A DNA stretch of 64,000 nucleotides from Phycisphaerae bacterium (GTDB taxonomy: Bacteria > Planctomycetota > Phycisphaerae > UBA1845 > Fen-1342): NCBI GenBank assembly GCA_028279405.1, contig JANQNU010000043.1:47545-111544 (forward strand), written 5' to 3'. The notes beneath the pieces are model-generated. The model saw only the letters and a program-made list of their open reading frames with translations, made no database searches and was not told the DNA's origin. Of this stretch, positions 8,600-17,112 are shown piece by piece; within the stretch, counting starts at the first letter, position 1; the number at the start of each line of letters is the position of its first letter. Both the position numbers and the translations under genes were made by a program.

Positions 8600-10342
8600 A
8601 TGAGCCAATCCCCCACCGTTGTCGATACGTTCCGTCACGACGCCACCGCGGGCATCACCGTCGCGCTGGTCTCGATCCCGCAATGCATGGCCTTCGCGAC
8701 CATCGCCGGGCTCGAGCCCGCCAACGGGCTGTACGCCGCGGTCGTGATGGGTGCCGTCGGCGCACTGGCTTCCGGGTGCAGCAAGCTCAACATCGGACCT
8801 GCCGTCACGATCAGTTCGATGGTCTTTTCGCTGCTGGCAACGGTCGCTCCGAACGAACAGCATCGCTGGCCCGGTTTGGCCGCGCTGCTCGCAATCCTCA
8901 CCGGCATGATGGTGCTGGCCGGAACGCTGCTGCGCATCGGTCGGCTGGCCCGGTTCGTCTCCCGGTCCGTGCTGCTTGGCCTGATGGTATGTGCGGCGAT
9001 GCTCATCGGCGGCTCCCAGCTCGCCCCGGCGCTCGGACTCCCCGCGGTACGAAAAGCGTCATTGCTTGGGATCCTCATCGAAGTCAGCGGTAGTTTACCG
9101 CAGGCGGACATGCAGGCGCTGCTCTTCTCGACCAGCACGTTCATCGTCATTCTGGCAGGCACGCGCCTTCTGCCGCGCTGGCCGATCCCGTTCCTCGCCA
9201 TCGTGCTCGGCGCAGTGGTGTTCTTCATGCTGAAATCGTGGCAGGCCGCAACGGTGAGCGCCATCCCCCAGCTACCGGAGGCACTGCCGAGCGGGCTCAC
9301 GCCGTTGCCGGCCGATGCGTTCTCGACAGATCTGCTGGTCGGGGCCGCGGCACTCGCGCTGGTCTCGATCATCCAGACGCTGGCCATCTCGCGGGCAATG
9401 TCGCTGCGCGACCCGTCGCCGACACAGGACATCGGTCGAACGATGAAACAGGATCTCGTCGCACTCGGCCTCGCCAACGTGCTCACGGGGCTGTTGCACG
9501 GATTTGCCGGGGCAGCCAGCTTCGCGCGCACGGCGTTGAATGACGTGGCCGGGGCGCGGACGCGGGTGGCCGGGCTGATCAATGCCATTGCGATCGTTGG
9601 CGTGGCAGCGATCGCCGCACCTGGGACCCGCTATGTGACGAACGCGAGTATCGCCGGCCTGCTGTTCGCAACCGCGATCTCGATCGTCGACTGGCGCGAA
9701 GTCCTGGCCATCCTCCGACGCGAACGGCACGAACGTCCCGTGTTGCTGGTGATGCCGATCGCCGTCTTCGTTCTGCCGCTGCACTGGGTGATCCTGATTG
9801 GCCTGAGCGTGTCGATCGTCATCTTCCTTCGGCGGGTCAGCAGCCTGCGGATGGTCGAGATGGTCCGCGCCCGGGGCGCGACTTTCAGCGAAATGCCGCT
9901 CGACGCCGAGACGGGCCGCTCGCAGATCACATTCCTGCAAGTGGAAGGCCCACTCTTCTTCGCACAAGCGGACGAACTGCGCGAAGCGCTCCGCAACGTC
10001 TTCGAGCGCTGCCCGAACGTCACGATCATCCGGATGCGCCGCACGCAGCAGATCGACTTCTCGGTCGTCGCCGTCCTCGAACAGGAGCTGCAACGGTATC
10101 ACGACGCAGGTGGGCGGGTGATCCTCTGTGGCCTCACCGCGGGGTTACGCCGAACGATTCTGAAGAGCGCATTGCGAACACAGATCGCTCCTGAGCACGT
10201 GCTGGAAACAACCGGCACCATCTTTGGCTCGGCTCAAGCGGCCCTCGACCTCGCGGAAGCAATGCTCACGAACGACGATCCCCGACCACGGATGCGAACC
10301 ATCACCGAACCGATAGCGTCAGCTGAGGCAACACCGCGGTAG
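8600..10342 (+). CDS. SulP family anion transporter with STAS domain
   Basis: The product is 580 residues. Residues 1-420 are a multi-span SLC26/SulP core beginning with the family's early motif (DATAGITVALVSIPQCMAFA, where PQxMA is typical). Residues about 440-560 form a cytoplasmic STAS domain with VEGPLFFAQADEL and an IDFSVVAVLEQE helix. SulP proteins carry sulfate, bicarbonate or other anions; which one is not decidable here. In the STAS domain the usual D-(S/A)-T/S-G loop is replaced by IDFSVV, so phosphoregulation as in anti-sigma antagonists is unlikely. It stands alone, 84 nt after the zinc-ribbon gene and convergent with the next gene. Confidence 0.9.
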   Translation: MSQSPTVVDTFRHDATAGITVALVSIPQCMAFATIAGLEPANGLYAAVVMGAVGALASGCSKLNIGPAVTISSMVFSLLATVAPNEQHRWPGLAALLAILTGMMVLAGTLLRIGRLARFVSRSVLLGLMVCAAMLIGGSQLAPALGLPAVRKASLLGILIEVSGSLPQADMQALLFSTSTFIVILAGTRLLPRWPIPFLAIVLGAVVFFMLKSWQAATVSAIPQLPEALPSGLTPLPADAFSTDLLVGAAALALVSIIQTLAISRAMSLRDPSPTQDIGRTMKQDLVALGLANVLTGLLHGFAGAASFARTALNDVAGARTRVAGLINAIAIVGVAAIAAPGTRYVTNASIAGLLFATAISIVDWREVLAILRRERHERPVLLVMPIAVFVLPLHWVILIGLSVSIVIFLRRVSSLRMVEMVRARGATFSEMPLDAETGRSQITFLQVEGPLFFAQADELREALRNVFERCPNVTIIRMRRTQQIDFSVVAVLEQELQRYHDAGGRVILCGLTAGLRRTILKSALRTQIAPEHVLETTGTIFGSAQAALDLAEAMLTNDDPRPRMRTITEPIASAEATPR

Positions 10343-10357
10343 ATCGCGACCCGCCAA

Positions 10358-10981
10358 TCAGTACGAAATCGATACACACCGGCCCCGATAGTGACCATCC
10401 GTCAGCTGATCGATCATGAAATGGGCGACATCGGCGCGAGAGATCGTGAGCGTCAGACCGCGGGCCGTTCCCGGAAAACCATGCTGGTAATCGCCGGTCA
10501 GCGGCCCGTCGGTAAACGCCGCCGGCCGCACAATCGTCCAGTCGAGTTCGCTCCGTCGAACGCAAGCCTCCTGCCGTTCGTGATCGGACAGCGCCCAGCG
10601 AAGCGGCAAGCGGAAGATCATGCGCCACTTGAAGTCAAGATTGTCAAAACTGTCCCCGCCCCCGAGCGTCGTCTGACAAACCAGCCGACGCGTACCGACC
10701 TCCTTCATCGCCGCGACGATGCTGTGCGTCCCTTCCGCGCGCACGCGACCGCGTAACCCGCCGCCCAGCGCAACCAGCACCGCGTCCTGACCCGTCACCG
10801 CCGCCCGCACACGATCCTGATCCGAAAGCACGTCACCCTGGACAAACGCAAGCTGCCGATCCGAAACCGATAGTCGAGACGGGTCCCGCCCGAAAGCGGT
10901 CACGGCGTGCCCGGCAGCCAATAGTTGTTCCACGAGATACGTCCCGATCGTTCCCGTCGCCCCAAACACCACCACCTTCAT
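10358..10981 (-). CDS. NAD(P)-binding atypical short-chain oxidoreductase (NmrA/SDR-like)
   Basis: The product is 207 residues starting MKVVVFGATGTIGTYLVEQLL, a Rossmann GxTGxxG dinucleotide-binding loop. AVTAFGRDPSRL at about 26-37 is the expected basic loop that prefers NADP. VALGGG, RRLVCQTTLGGG and the DWTIVRPAAFTDG segment are typical of the atypical SDR (NAD(P)H-binding) group. It lacks the classical YxxxK pair. It is transcribed away from the TetR gene at 11068, with three related palindromes between them, so it is the likely target of that repressor. The substrate is unknown. Confidence 0.85.
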   Translation of the reverse strand: MKVVVFGATGTIGTYLVEQLLAAGHAVTAFGRDPSRLSVSDRQLAFVQGDVLSDQDRVRAAVTGQDAVLVALGGGLRGRVRAEGTHSIVAAMKEVGTRRLVCQTTLGGGDSFDNLDFKWRMIFRLPLRWALSDHERQEACVRRSELDWTIVRPAAFTDGPLTGDYQHGFPGTARGLTLTISRADVAHFMIDQLTDGHYRGRCVSISY

Positions 10982-11013
10982 GACCGTCTCCCGCTCAAGC
11001 TTCTATCCGTCGG

Positions 11014-11075
11014 AACTTTACACTGTGTAAAGTTGACATCGTGTAAAGTATAGACTAGCTTGACACGATGTCAAG
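11014..11075. promoter_or_regulatory. Three related operator palindromes for the adjacent TetR regulator
   Basis: Site 1 is 11014-11034, a perfect inverted repeat with 10-bp arms AACTTTACAC / GTGTAAAGTT around a central T. Site 2 (11032-11048) and site 3 (11059-11075) have 17-bp cores that match each other at 15 of 17 positions when site 3 is read on the minus strand. Site 3 has perfect 7-bp arms CTTGACA / TGTCAAG and overlaps the tetR start codon. All three share the pattern CTTKACA-N3-TGTMAAG, one arm of site 2 being degenerate. Site 1 lies just downstream of the predicted start of the minus-strand transcript, so binding would block the oxidoreductase gene; site 3 would allow autoregulation. 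Confidence 0.75.
11047..11074 (-). promoter_or_regulatory. Sigma-70 promoter of the oxidoreductase gene
   Basis: Read on the minus strand, a consensus -35 TTGACA (11074-11069) and a -10 TATACT (11052-11047) are separated by 16 bases. The predicted start is near 11040, about 60 bases before the ATG at 10981. The -35 hexamer lies inside operator site 3 and the -10 lies next to site 2, so the promoter is embedded in the operator array. Confidence 0.7.
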
Positions 11076-11649
11076 AAAAAAGCCGGAGACGCGAGCTCGG
11101 ATCTGCGCCGCTGCCTGGCGGCTGCTCGCGGAGCGTCGCGGACTGAACGTTCGGATGGAGGACATTGCGGAGGCCGCGGAGGTTTCTCGCCAAGCGGTCT
11201 ACCTGCACTTCAAGTCGCGGGTGCGCCTGATGGTCGCGACCGTTCAGTACGGCGACGAGCTGAATGCGGCCGCCGCTCAAGCCCGGCCCTGGAAGGAAGC
11301 TACGGGTGTGGGCAAGCTCGACGCATGGATTGCCTTCTGGGGCAACTATGTCCCGCAAATCTTCGGCGTCGCGAAAGCGCTGATGATCGCGCGCGAAACG
11401 GACGAGGCCGCGGCGGCGGCCTGGGACGATCGGATGCAGGAAGTTCGCCGTAGCTGTCGAACCACGATTCAGGAACTGGCCGATCGCGGGCTGCTGGCGA
11501 CGGACTGGGACGTAGAAGAAGCCGCCGACCTGCTCTGGACGATGCTTTCAGTATCCGGATGGGAGCAACTGACGGTTACCTGTAACTGGTCGACCCATCG
11601 GTACATCTCCCACCTGCAAATCGCGGCACGTCGAACATTCCTGAAATAG
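11068..11649 (+). CDS. TetR/AcrR family transcriptional regulator
   Basis: The product is 193 residues. The N-terminal helix-turn-helix is clear (ARICAAAWRLLAERR then MEDIAEAAEVSRQAVYLHF at about 29-47), followed by a helical ligand-binding part with no close resemblance that I can name. It is divergent from the oxidoreductase gene and shares its operator region, the usual arrangement for a TetR repressor and its target. A TTGACA at 11033-11038 could serve this gene, but no good -10 follows before the ATG. Its end converges on the OppB-like gene at 11672. Confidence 0.92.
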   Translation: MSRKKPETRARICAAAWRLLAERRGLNVRMEDIAEAAEVSRQAVYLHFKSRVRLMVATVQYGDELNAAAAQARPWKEATGVGKLDAWIAFWGNYVPQIFGVAKALMIARETDEAAAAAWDDRMQEVRRSCRTTIQELADRGLLATDWDVEEAADLLWTMLSVSGWEQLTVTCNWSTHRYISHLQIAARRTFLK

Positions 11650-11671
11650 GCAGTTGCGGGCTCGGCACCGC

Positions 11672-12610
11672 CTAGGTCGACACGCCTTCATCGACGCGGA
11701 CGCGTGGGTCGATCACGCCGTAGAGCAGGTCGACGATCAGGTTGAAGAGCACCAGAAAGGTGCCGTAGACGAGCACGGTCGCGAGAATCAGGCTCTGGTC
11801 GCGGTTGTGGATCGACTCCACCACATGTGTCCCCATGCCCGGAATCACGAAGATCTTCTCGACCACGAACGAACCGGTGAAGATCGCCGCCGCCGCCGGC
11901 CCGAGGTAGCCCAGCACCGGGAGGAACGCGTTGCGCAGCGCATGGTCGAAAAAGACCCGCGCGGTCGAAAGCCCTTTGGCGCGCGCGGTACGAATGAAAT
12001 CCTGGTCGTAGACGTCCAGAAGCGCCGAGCGTGTCAGGCGCGCGATGTACGCTGCGTAGGGCAGTGCGAGGGTGAACGCGGGCAAAAGCGTCTGGGACGG
12101 TCGTCCCCAGCCGCCGACGGGGAACCCCTGGAGCCAGATGCCGAAGACCATCACGAGCAGAGCGCCGACGACGAACGTGGGCACGGAGATGCCCAGCAGG
12201 GCCAGGAGCAGCGTCAGCCGATCCAACAGCGGAATCCCGCCGACCACCGCGAGCGCGCCGGCGGAGAATCCGATCAACATCGCCAATCCGAGCGCAATGA
12301 CGCCCAATTGCAGCGAGACCGGCAGCGCGGCGCTCATGATCTCGACGACGGTCCAGTCTTCGTACTGGTGCGCAGGCAGGTCGCGGTCCCAGACGAGTCG
12401 TTTCGGCCACGTCCAGTAGTAGCGCTGCCACCAGGGCTCGTCGTAGTTGTACGCCTTCAGGCGCTGGGCGAGCACTTCCGGAGGCAGTTCCTTCTCGCCG
12501 GACTCGAGCCCCTGGCCTGGGGTGAACATCAACAACCCCACGGCGCCCGAGTACATCGCGAGCAGCACCAGCGGAAAGAACAGCAACCGTCGCAGAGCGT
12601 AACGCAGCAT
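11672..12610 (-). CDS. OppB/DppB-like ABC transporter permease, orphan
   Basis: The product is 312 residues with an N-terminal membrane span and a periplasmic loop, then a five-span binding-protein-dependent permease domain. The EAA-type loop is in DFIRTARAKGLSTARVFFDHALRNAFLP, and the C-terminal GSFVVEKIFVIPGMG and IVDLLYGVIDPRVR are characteristic of OppB. Such permeases work as a heterodimer with an OppC partner plus ATPases and a solute-binding protein. None of these partners is next to it: the next gene downstream is the convergent tetR and upstream is prfB. It either pairs with subunits encoded elsewhere or is a relic. Confidence 0.87.
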   Translation of the reverse strand: MLRYALRRLLFFPLVLLAMYSGAVGLLMFTPGQGLESGEKELPPEVLAQRLKAYNYDEPWWQRYYWTWPKRLVWDRDLPAHQYEDWTVVEIMSAALPVSLQLGVIALGLAMLIGFSAGALAVVGGIPLLDRLTLLLALLGISVPTFVVGALLVMVFGIWLQGFPVGGWGRPSQTLLPAFTLALPYAAYIARLTRSALLDVYDQDFIRTARAKGLSTARVFFDHALRNAFLPVLGYLGPAAAAIFTGSFVVEKIFVIPGMGTHVVESIHNRDQSLILATVLVYGTFLVLFNLIVDLLYGVIDPRVRVDEGVST

Positions 12611-12655
12611 GCCGGGAGGTTACCCGCAACAGGGCGCGAACGGGACTGTCTCGCT

Positions 12656-13790
12656 CTACTCCGCGGGTTCAGGCGCCGGTGTGCCCTTTTCCAGGCGCTG
12701 TCGCAAGCGGGCGTGGATATACGGCTCGACGTCCCCGTTGAGGACGCGCTGCGTGTCGCCGATCGCGAAGTTCGTGCGGTGATCCTTGACGTGAATCGTG
12801 GAGCCGTGCAGCACGTAGCTGCGAATCTGGTTGCCCCACGCGATCTGACCTTTGTCCCCATAGATCTTGGCCAGTTCGGCGTCGCGCTTCGCCTGCTCCA
12901 TCTGCTCGAGCTTCGACTGCAAGATCGCGAGCGCCATGCGCTTGTTCTGCTGCTGGCTCCGCTCGTTCACGCATTCGACGATCATCCCGGTCGGCTTGTG
13001 CCGCACGCGGACAGCGGTGGCCACCTTGTTGACATTCTGTCCACCAGCGCCGGACGCACGCCGAAAGAACTCGATGTCGACATCGGCCTCGGCGATCTCG
13101 ATCTTCGACTCTTCGAACTCGGGCAGGACATCCACGCCAACGAACGACGTTTGTCGCTTCCCCTGCGCGTTGTACGGACTGATGCGTACCAGACGATGGA
13201 CCCCCGCCTCGCACGAAAGATACCCGTACGCGTACGGCCCCTGAACGTGCAGCGTCACCGACTGAATCCCCGCCTCATCGCCATCGTTGCGCTCGAGTTC
13301 GGATACCTCGTACCCCGCGCGCTCAAAATACATCAGGTACATCCGCAGCAGCATCTCGGCGAAGTCGCACGCATCCACGCCGCCAGCCCCAGCCTGAATA
13401 CTGAAGAAACACGCCCGGCCGTCGTTCTTGCCCGAAAGCAATGTGAGCAGCTCGACCGCATCCGTCTTCTGCGCCAGCTGCTCGAGTTCACGCTGGACTT
13501 CCTCCGCCGCCGAAGGATCGGTCTCCTCGCCCGCGAGCTCGATCAACACCTGCGCATCTTCGACCCGGGCCAGCAAGTCCTGCACTGGATCGACCTGGGC
13601 CCGTAGGGCCTTCAGCGTACGAACCACCTGCTGGGCCGATTCCTGGTGGTCCCAGAAGCCGGGCTGCTCCATCCGCGTGGAAAGGCCTTCGATGTCCTTG
13701 CGTTTGGTAGGCAGGTCAAAGAGAGTCCCGGATCGCAACGATCCGGGCCGAAAGCTCTTCGAGCGTGCCGGACGGGTCTTCGTAAGTCAT
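12656..13790 (-). CDS. prfB: Peptide chain release factor 2, expressed through a programmed +1 frameshift
   Basis: RF2 terminates translation at UGA and UAA. The coding sequence is two pieces: frame 0 from the ATG at 13790 gives 24 codons ending CTT, then an in-frame TGA at 13718-13716; skipping one base at 13718 continues in the +1 frame from 13717 to the stop at 12656. The product is about 377 residues. The main part holds the helical N-domain, then the GGQ peptidyl-hydrolysis motif (SGAGGQNVNK) and the basic region after it. The longer single-frame reading begins at an artificial TTG and loses the true N-terminus. The CTT-TGA-C site is the classic RF2 autoregulatory signal. It is preceded by GGGAC, a weak internal Shine-Dalgarno. 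Confidence 0.94.
13715..13724 (-). promoter_or_regulatory. RF2 recoding site: CUU UGA C slippery stop
   Basis: On the minus strand, codon 24 is CTT and codon 25 is TGA followed by C, an inefficient termination context. When RF2 is scarce the ribosome shifts +1 on CUU and reads GAC, giving L-D-L-P-T-K. The UGA position (codon 25) is close to that in Escherichia coli (codon 26). The upstream stimulator is only GGGA rather than the strong AGGGGG. Confidence 0.9.
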
Positions 13791-13949
13791 GATTCCACTC
13801 GATCGTGAACGTACCGCTTGCTCACCGAACGCCGCACCGCTGCGATCGCGTTCGACCACCATGAGCGACAACGGGGCCGCAACCGCGCCAATCGGCGGTC
13901 GATTCTACCCTGCCAAGCCTATGCTCGTTGCGCCCTCGGGATGACCGAT

Positions 13950-15137
13950 CTAGGCCACGCCGGCCGATGCCGCGTTCTTGAGCACCGCGGCCTTGTCGGT
14001 CTTCTCCCAGGTGAACGTATTGTAGGTCTCGCCCCCGGCCTTGACCGTACCCGGAACACGGCCGAAATGGCCGTGCGTGGCAGTGGGTCGATAGATCGGA
14101 CGGCGCAGCTCGAGATGATCGATGATTCCGCGCGGCGTCAGCGGGAAATGCTCGCGGACGAGCGCCGCGATCGTGTCCTCGTCGACGCGGCCAGTCCCCT
14201 GCGTGTCGATCCAGACACTGGTCGGCTCGGCAACGCCGATCGCGTACGAGAGCTGAACCTCGCAGATGTCCGCCAGTTCGGCCGCAACTACGTTTTTCGC
14301 GATGTAACGGGCCATATAGGCCGCCGAACGGTCGACCTTCGTCGGATCCTTGCCCGAGAAGGCGCCGCCGCCATGCCGGCCACGACCGCCGTAGGTATCC
14401 ACGATGATCTTCCGCCCCGTCAGACCGACGTCGCCGTGCGGACCGCCGATCTCGAACCGGCCGGTCGGATTCACGTGTACGGTGATCTGATTGTTCCACC
14501 ACTCACCCAGCACCGGCTTCAGGACGTGCTCGATGATTTCGTTCCGCAACTTGTCCTGCGCGTCGTTCCAGGTCTTGTCGTGCTGCGTCGAGAGCACCAG
14601 CGTGTTCACCGCGACCGGCTTCTGCTCCTCGTACTCCACCGTGACCTGCGACTTGGCATCCGGCCGCAACCCCTTGATCCCGCCGGCGCGACGTACTTCG
14701 GCATGCTTCTCGACCAGCCGATGGGCCAGCTGGATCGGCAGCGGCATCAGCGCGTCGGTCTCGCGACAGGCGAAACCGAACATCATCCCCTGGTCGCCGG
14801 CCCCTTCCTTGTCGACGCCCAACGCAATGTCAGCGGACTGCCGCTTGATTGACGTCAATACCGCACAGGACTCGTAGTCAAACGCCATATCGCCGGAGGT
14901 GTAGCCGATCTCGCGGATCGCCTCGCGGACCACGTCCGGAATCTCGACATACGCTTCGGTAGTCACCTCGCCGGCGACCACCACCATGCCGGTCGAGACC
15001 ATCGTCTCGCAAGCGACCCGCGAATTCGGGTCCTGCGCCAGCATTGCATCCAAAACGGCGTCCGACACCTGATCGGAGACCTTGTCCGGATGCCCCATGC
15101 TGACCGATTCCGACGTGAATTGATATCTGCTAGACAA
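13950..15137 (-). CDS. metK: S-adenosylmethionine synthetase
   Basis: The product is 395 residues, full length for MetK, and makes S-adenosylmethionine from methionine and ATP. The N-terminal [20 protein letters not shown] is the first ATP-binding motif. [16 protein letters not shown] holds the GAGDQG signature, and [22 protein letters not shown] is the second, Gly-rich signature with the catalytic Lys. The upstream gap has a promoter (TTGTCG-17-TATACT) but no SAM riboswitch fold that I could see. It is divergent from the ArsC-like selenoprotein candidate. Confidence 0.97.
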   Translation of the reverse strand: MSSRYQFTSESVSMGHPDKVSDQVSDAVLDAMLAQDPNSRVACETMVSTGMVVVAGEVTTEAYVEIPDVVREAIREIGYTSGDMAFDYESCAVLTSIKRQSADIALGVDKEGAGDQGMMFGFACRETDALMPLPIQLAHRLVEKHAEVRRAGGIKGLRPDAKSQVTVEYEEQKPVAVNTLVLSTQHDKTWNDAQDKLRNEIIEHVLKPVLGEWWNNQITVHVNPTGRFEIGGPHGDVGLTGRKIIVDTYGGRGRHGGGAFSGKDPTKVDRSAAYMARYIAKNVVAAELADICEVQLSYAIGVAEPTSVWIDTQGTGRVDEDTIAALVREHFPLTPRGIIDHLELRRPIYRPTATHGHFGRVPGTVKAGGETYNTFTWEKTDKAAVLKNAASAGVA

Positions 15138-15174
15138 CGCTTTCTCTCCGGCTCTCTGGGGATTCTACGGGTCC

Positions 15175-15224
15175 TGGTCAATTCCAATCCCGTAAAGTAT
15201 AGTCCGATCATCGCACACCGACAA
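15175..15224. promoter_or_regulatory. Overlapping divergent promoters of metK and the ArsC-like gene
   Basis: For metK (minus) the -35 TTGTCG is at 15224-15219 and the -10 TATACT at 15201-15196, 17 bases apart. For the plus-strand gene, TGGTCA at 15175-15180 and TATAGT at 15198-15203 are also 17 bases apart. The two -10 boxes overlap by four bases, so the polymerases would compete. The plus-strand -35 is weak (4 of 6). Confidence 0.5.
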
Positions 15225-15244
15225 TCCTCGAAGGAGCAGCCGCC

Positions 15245-15589
15245 ATGGCCCGCAATATCGACTGGTACTATCACCGCAACGGGTGAACCTCCTGCAAGAA
15301 ATCGCAGGGGTTCCTTGCGAAAGCAGCGTTGGAGGTCACCGAACAGCAGTCGGCGTCGGCCAAGCTTGGCCGCGATGAAGCGCTGGCGCTCGCCCGGGCG
15401 GCAAGCCGGGTGGTCGTCGCCAAGGGCCGCAAGATCGTCGAATTCGACATGCGCTCGGAACCGAGCGATGAGGACCTGCTCGCCGCGCTCCTCGGACCCA
15501 CCGGCAATCTGCGCGCCCCCGCCATTCGCCAGGGAAAGACACTGATCGTCGGCTTCAACGAAGATCTCTACGAACAACACCTCGGCTAG
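15245..15589 (+). CDS. ArsC-family thioredoxin-like protein, candidate selenoprotein with UxxC motif
   Basis: From the ATG at 15245 (AAGGAG eight bases upstream) the frame reads MARNIDWYYHRNG, then TGA at 15284-15286 as codon 14, then TSCKKSQGFLAKAALEVTE and on to a normal stop, 114 residues in all. Reading UGA as selenocysteine gives WYYHRNG-U-TSC, exactly where ArsC/Spx-like proteins have the redox Cys of a CxxC motif. The C-terminal part (KGRKIVEFDM...EDLLAALLGPTGNLRAPAIRQG) is also ArsC-like. I recall a family named ArsC family (seleno)protein from planctomycetes, which fits. A hairpin starts at the UGA. The alternatives are a nonsense mutation or a sequencing error for TGT/TGC. Conventional gene calling would start at an internal codon near 15329 and lose the active site. 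Confidence 0.75.
15284..15312 (+). promoter_or_regulatory. Candidate bacterial SECIS hairpin immediately after the UGA
   Basis: Positions 15286-15295 pair with 15304-15312: AACC with GGTT and CCTGC with GCAGG, nine base pairs with T15290 bulged. The loop is 15296-15303 (AAGAAATC). Bacterial SECIS elements begin directly downstream of the Sec codon and have a small stem-loop like this one. The apical G is present but no clear GGU loop motif, so the call is tentative. Confidence 0.5.
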
Positions 15590-15601
15590 CGTCCCCACGC
15601 G

Positions 15602-16267
15602 TCACTGGAGCCGGTAACGGATCGATCGCTTCGCGGTCCGCTCGAACGCGTATTGATCCGCGAACGCCTCGGCACTGCGACGGTTGGCGGCGGTCCATTT
15701 CCGATCGTACCAGTCGAGATTGTGGCCGATCTCGTGGTACAAGAGATATTCGACGTAGAAGTCCTTCAACGACGCCAACGACCACGCGAGGTACCAGCCG
15801 TCGGCATGTTGCCGCAGGACGGGTGCATACTTCGCGTACGGTCGCAGGACACGCTCGGCCGGCCGCCGTGGTCCGAGATAGAGTCGCAAGTCCTTCGGCC
15901 ACGGATAGAGGACGATCGCGCGAACTCCCGAGCCGCATATGAACTCCGCAAACGGCAAAATGCCGTCCGCATAGTCAGTCTTCCGGAAACGCCGTAGCCA
16001 AACGTGCGTTACCGTTTTCCAGTGCTTCTTCGGCAGATGACGCAGTTCCTTCTGGATCTCGGTGCACGTCAGCGGGAAGAAGAAGTCCCGGGACGGATTA
16101 TCGACCATGAAGATCGGCAGGTCGTCGTGCTGCGTCGGCGGCCTCAGTGAGTGCGCGCGCCAACGAATGCGATCCGGCACCTTCCGCGAGGTCCGCCCGC
16201 CGTAGACGTCGCCGAACGTGCGGCTCTTCTTCCATGCGGTCCGTTTTCGGTCCACCGTCGCCCCCAT
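15602..16267 (-). CDS. Putative small zincin-type metallopeptidase (HEIGH motif), function unknown
   Basis: The product is 221 residues with no signal peptide. HEIGH at 178-182 is an HExxH zinc site, and AEAFADQYA at 199-207 supplies a plausible third ligand at Glu200, the arrangement seen in small gluzincin or DUF-type zincins. The N-terminal half is basic and unrecognised; the centre contains GSGVRAIVLYPWP and LGPRRPAERVLRPYAKYAP. The gene converges on the selenoprotein candidate with 12 nt between the stops. The fold is inferred from the motif only. Confidence 0.6.
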   Translation of the reverse strand: MGATVDRKRTAWKKSRTFGDVYGGRTSRKVPDRIRWRAHSLRPPTQHDDLPIFMVDNPSRDFFFPLTCTEIQKELRHLPKKHWKTVTHVWLRRFRKTDYADGILPFAEFICGSGVRAIVLYPWPKDLRLYLGPRRPAERVLRPYAKYAPVLRQHADGWYLAWSLASLKDFYVEYLLYHEIGHNLDWYDRKWTAANRRSAEAFADQYAFERTAKRSIRYRLQ

Positions 16268-16294
16268 CGCAGGACCTACGGTCCGTTGGCGCGC

Positions 16295-17077
16295 TTAGGC
16301 AAGTTTCGTCGCCCGGGTAGCAATGAACGTCGGCAGGTACTGGGAAAGGGGATCCTGGTCGGCGTCTTCGTAGCGGTCCTCGAAGAAGCCGGTCAGGGCC
16401 AAACCCGCCGCGATCTGCCCCCCGACCTGGTCGTCCAGCGTGTGACCAAACTCGAGGGGTCGACACGGATCCACGACAATCCGCCGAAGATCCGCCTCGC
16501 TCAGGTCACGAAGATCCGAGTAGGGCAACGCATGGCGCACCTCGAGGTTGCCATTCTCCATTCGCTCGTCATCGAAGATGTACCGGACCGGATTGGCGAA
16601 CCCGGCCAGCAGCACGCCGCCGACCCGCAGCACCCGTGCACACTCGCGCCAGACCGGTCGCACGTCGGGAATGAATGCGTTCGAGCACGGGTGGAAGATC
16701 AGGTCGAACGACGCATCCGCGAAACGTTCCAGATCCGCCATATCGCCTTCGACGGTCTCCAGTACGAGCCCTTCCCGCTCGGCGACCAGACGGTCCTGTG
16801 CGAGTTGCCGCGGGGAGTTGTCGAACACGGTCACGTTCGCGCCCGTCGCGGCGAGCACCGGCCCCTGCTGCCCGCCGCCGGACGCCAGACAGAGAACGTC
16901 CGCACCGCTCAACACTGGAAACCAGTCACGCGGCACGGGGCGGGTTGGCGTGAGCACCAGTTTGAAGTCACCGCTGCGGGCGCGTGCGATCGTCGAGCCG
17001 TCAACCGGCATCGTCCAGCGATTGCCGCGCTCGACATTGGCGTCCCACGCCGCCCGATTGTGTGCTCGAACGTCCAT
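16295..17077 (-). CDS. SAM-dependent class I methyltransferase
   Basis: The product is 260 residues from the ATG at 17077; a GTG eight codons upstream is possible but has no Shine-Dalgarno. The SAM-binding loop is [15 protein letters not shown] (Gly-rich motif I), followed by [11 protein letters not shown] (acidic residue for the ribose), [22 protein letters not shown] and the [13 protein letters not shown] segment. This is the common Methyltransf_11-type fold, acting on an unidentified small molecule. It follows the giant LptC-like gene on the same strand with a 35-nt gap. Confidence 0.85.
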   Translation of the reverse strand: MDVRAHNRAAWDANVERGNRWTMPVDGSTIARARSGDFKLVLTPTRPVPRDWFPVLSGADVLCLASGGGQQGPVLAATGANVTVFDNSPRQLAQDRLVAEREGLVLETVEGDMADLERFADASFDLIFHPCSNAFIPDVRPVWRECARVLRVGGVLLAGFANPVRYIFDDERMENGNLEVRHALPYSDLRDLSEADLRRIVVDPCRPLEFGHTLDDQVGGQIAAGLALTGFFEDRYEDADQDPLSQYLPTFIATRATKLA

Positions 17078-17112
17078 CGTCACCCGATCGTAAGCCCCCA
17101 CTTCTAAACATC

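Noticed and set aside
11654..13606. 650-codon plus-strand open frame opposite prfB and the permease gene
   Set aside because: Composition is an Arg/His/Gln-rich shadow of GC-rich codons; both minus-strand genes have clear motifs.
15138..15244. SAM riboswitch before metK
   Set aside because: The gap is short and has overlapping promoters; no conserved SAM-riboswitch core could be found.
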